From: Prorocentrum cordatum
Taxonomy: Eukaryota > Sar > Dinophyceae > Prorocentrales > Prorocentraceae
Length of the DNA stretch: 64,000 nt
NCBI GenBank assembly: GCA_963575745.1
Contig: CAUYUJ010020185.1
Coordinates: forward strand, 86,238-150,237
Direction of reading: 5' to 3'
Shown: piece after piece, positions 63,135 through 64,000 of the stretch
Position numbering within the stretch: the stretch's first letter is position 1
Layout: every line of letters begins with the position of its first letter
Notes under the pieces: generated by a model
Database searches by the model: none
What the model was told of the DNA's origin: nothing
The model's input: only the letters and a program-made list of their open reading frames with translations
Made by a program: the position numbers and the translations under genes

Positions 63135-64000
63135 CATGTTCGGGCAGGCGGGGGTTGGCAGAAGCCGATCAGGAAGGAGAATGAGCAGAGCCCCTATTAT
63201 TGTTTTTCTCTTTTTCTCTCTCTCTCTCTCTCTCTCTCTTCGTGTTTCTTTTGTCAGCCATAGTCTTTACAAGGCTAGTCCAAACCCCCACAAGCCCAGG
63301 CCACCCCCCTTTATCGGCCCCACGGCTCGCCAGACCCAGAGACAAGGAACCTTCGGCCCGCCTGCTCCCAGCTGGCACCACCGCCTTTCTGGGGGGGGGC
63401 TCCGCCGCCTCCGGGGGTCGCGGCGAGCAGGCGGCCGAGGTGGGCGCGGGAGAGGCGACCAAGGGCCGATAGGGGTGCAACCCAGGGGGCTACTGACTAG
63501 TTCCTGCGAGTCCTTTGCATGGCGCCCCTAAGTTTCAGGGTGAGAACCGAAACAGCTGCCGTGCATCCGAGGACGGCCGACGAGTGATCGACCTGCAACC
63601 CTCCTTGCCCAACCATCTACCGTAAACACTTGTATGTTTGGGCAGGCGGGGGGCTCGCGGATGCCGATCAGAAAGGGGAATGGGCAGCGCCCTTTTTTGT
63701 GTCTCTCTCTCTCTCTCTCTTTCCCATCATGTTTCTTTTGTCGGCCATAATCTTTGCAAGGCCAATATAAACCCTCGCAAGCCCGGGCCACACACCCCGA
63801 TCGGCCCCATGGCTAGCCAGACCCAGCGGCCAGGGACCCCCGGCCCGCCTGCCCCCAGCTGACACCACCGCCTCTCTGGAAACCGATCAGCCGCCTCCCA
63901 GGCCGGGGGTCGCGGTGAGCAGGCGGCCGAGGTGGGCGCAGGGGAGGCGACCAAGGGCCGATAGGGGCGCAACCCAAGGGGCAAATGACTAGCCCCACCC
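63135..64000 (+). repeat. Two direct copies of a ~500-bp unit
   Basis: Copy 1 from about 63135 and copy 2 from about 63635 share TTCGGGCAGGCGGGG, GCCGATCAG, a CT tract, TGTTTCTTTTGTC, CCCAGGCCAC, GCCCGCCTGC and GCGACCAAGGGCCGATAGGG. Short frames on both strands have no recognisable domain and CT-derived low complexity. A tandem array or gene duplicate that continues past the right edge is possible. Confidence 0.8.

Noticed and set aside
63067-63531. 154-codon frame at the right edge
   Set aside because: It crosses a CT microsatellite and shows no conserved reading frame with its duplicate 500 bp downstream.

Overview
The window looks like nuclear DNA of a eukaryote with a very repeat-rich genome, and a dinoflagellate is the best fit. 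The reasons are one spliced receptor-like gene spread over at least 25.7 kb, decayed Ty1/copia elements with an unusual extra pol segment, LINE elements with an endonuclease, a reverse transcriptase and C-terminal zinc fingers, repeats that resemble introners, and very large amounts of simple and minisatellite DNA. I see no rRNA, tRNA, CRISPR array or bacterial-type operon. The dinoflagellate assignment rests on family resemblance from memory, not on a database search.

Layout. 1-2.2 kb: simple repeats, a CCAAGACGGCC minisatellite and two introner-like repeats. 2.2-27.9 kb: one minus-strand gene, read from 27906 downwards. It encodes a signal peptide, a GABA-B/ANP-receptor-like ligand-binding domain, a cysteine-rich stalk and many membrane segments. 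Exons 1 and 2 (27.9-24.2 kb) are separated from exons 3 and 4 (3.1-2.2 kb) by an apparent 21-kb intron. That intron holds a higher-order minisatellite (4.1-7.6 kb), a plus-strand copia element with a mariner-type MITE inside gag (8.3-13.5 kb), a minus-strand LINE (13.5-18.7 kb), a second copia fragment (19.4-20.0 kb) and a tetra/pentanucleotide tract (20.9-21.8 kb).

28.8-51.7 kb: twelve full copies and one remnant of an element of about 1.1-2.4 kb. Copies share both ends: a 5' CATGATSGACCC with a subterminal CCCGGAAAGGG, and a 3' hairpin GGGC-N4-GCCC followed by CCCTTTCCGGG. The interior is made of minisatellites. One copy (37472-39070) interrupts a sequence whose uninterrupted version lies in inverted orientation at 59.9 kb, so this is a mobile element that inserted into a run of A. 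Its architecture recalls the non-autonomous rolling-circle elements called HINEs (Helentron-associated). This is the main discovery candidate of the window.

51.9-57.0 kb: a decayed minus-strand LINE with endonuclease, YADD reverse transcriptase and zinc-finger regions. 57.0-64.0 kb: tandem repeats only, namely CCAGATCTTCC, ATG, GATCGATAGTGA, a 210-bp higher-order ATG repeat, and a 500-bp direct duplication at the end. Long open frames through the 28-51 kb minisatellites are by-products of a stop-free 16-bp unit and are not called as genes.
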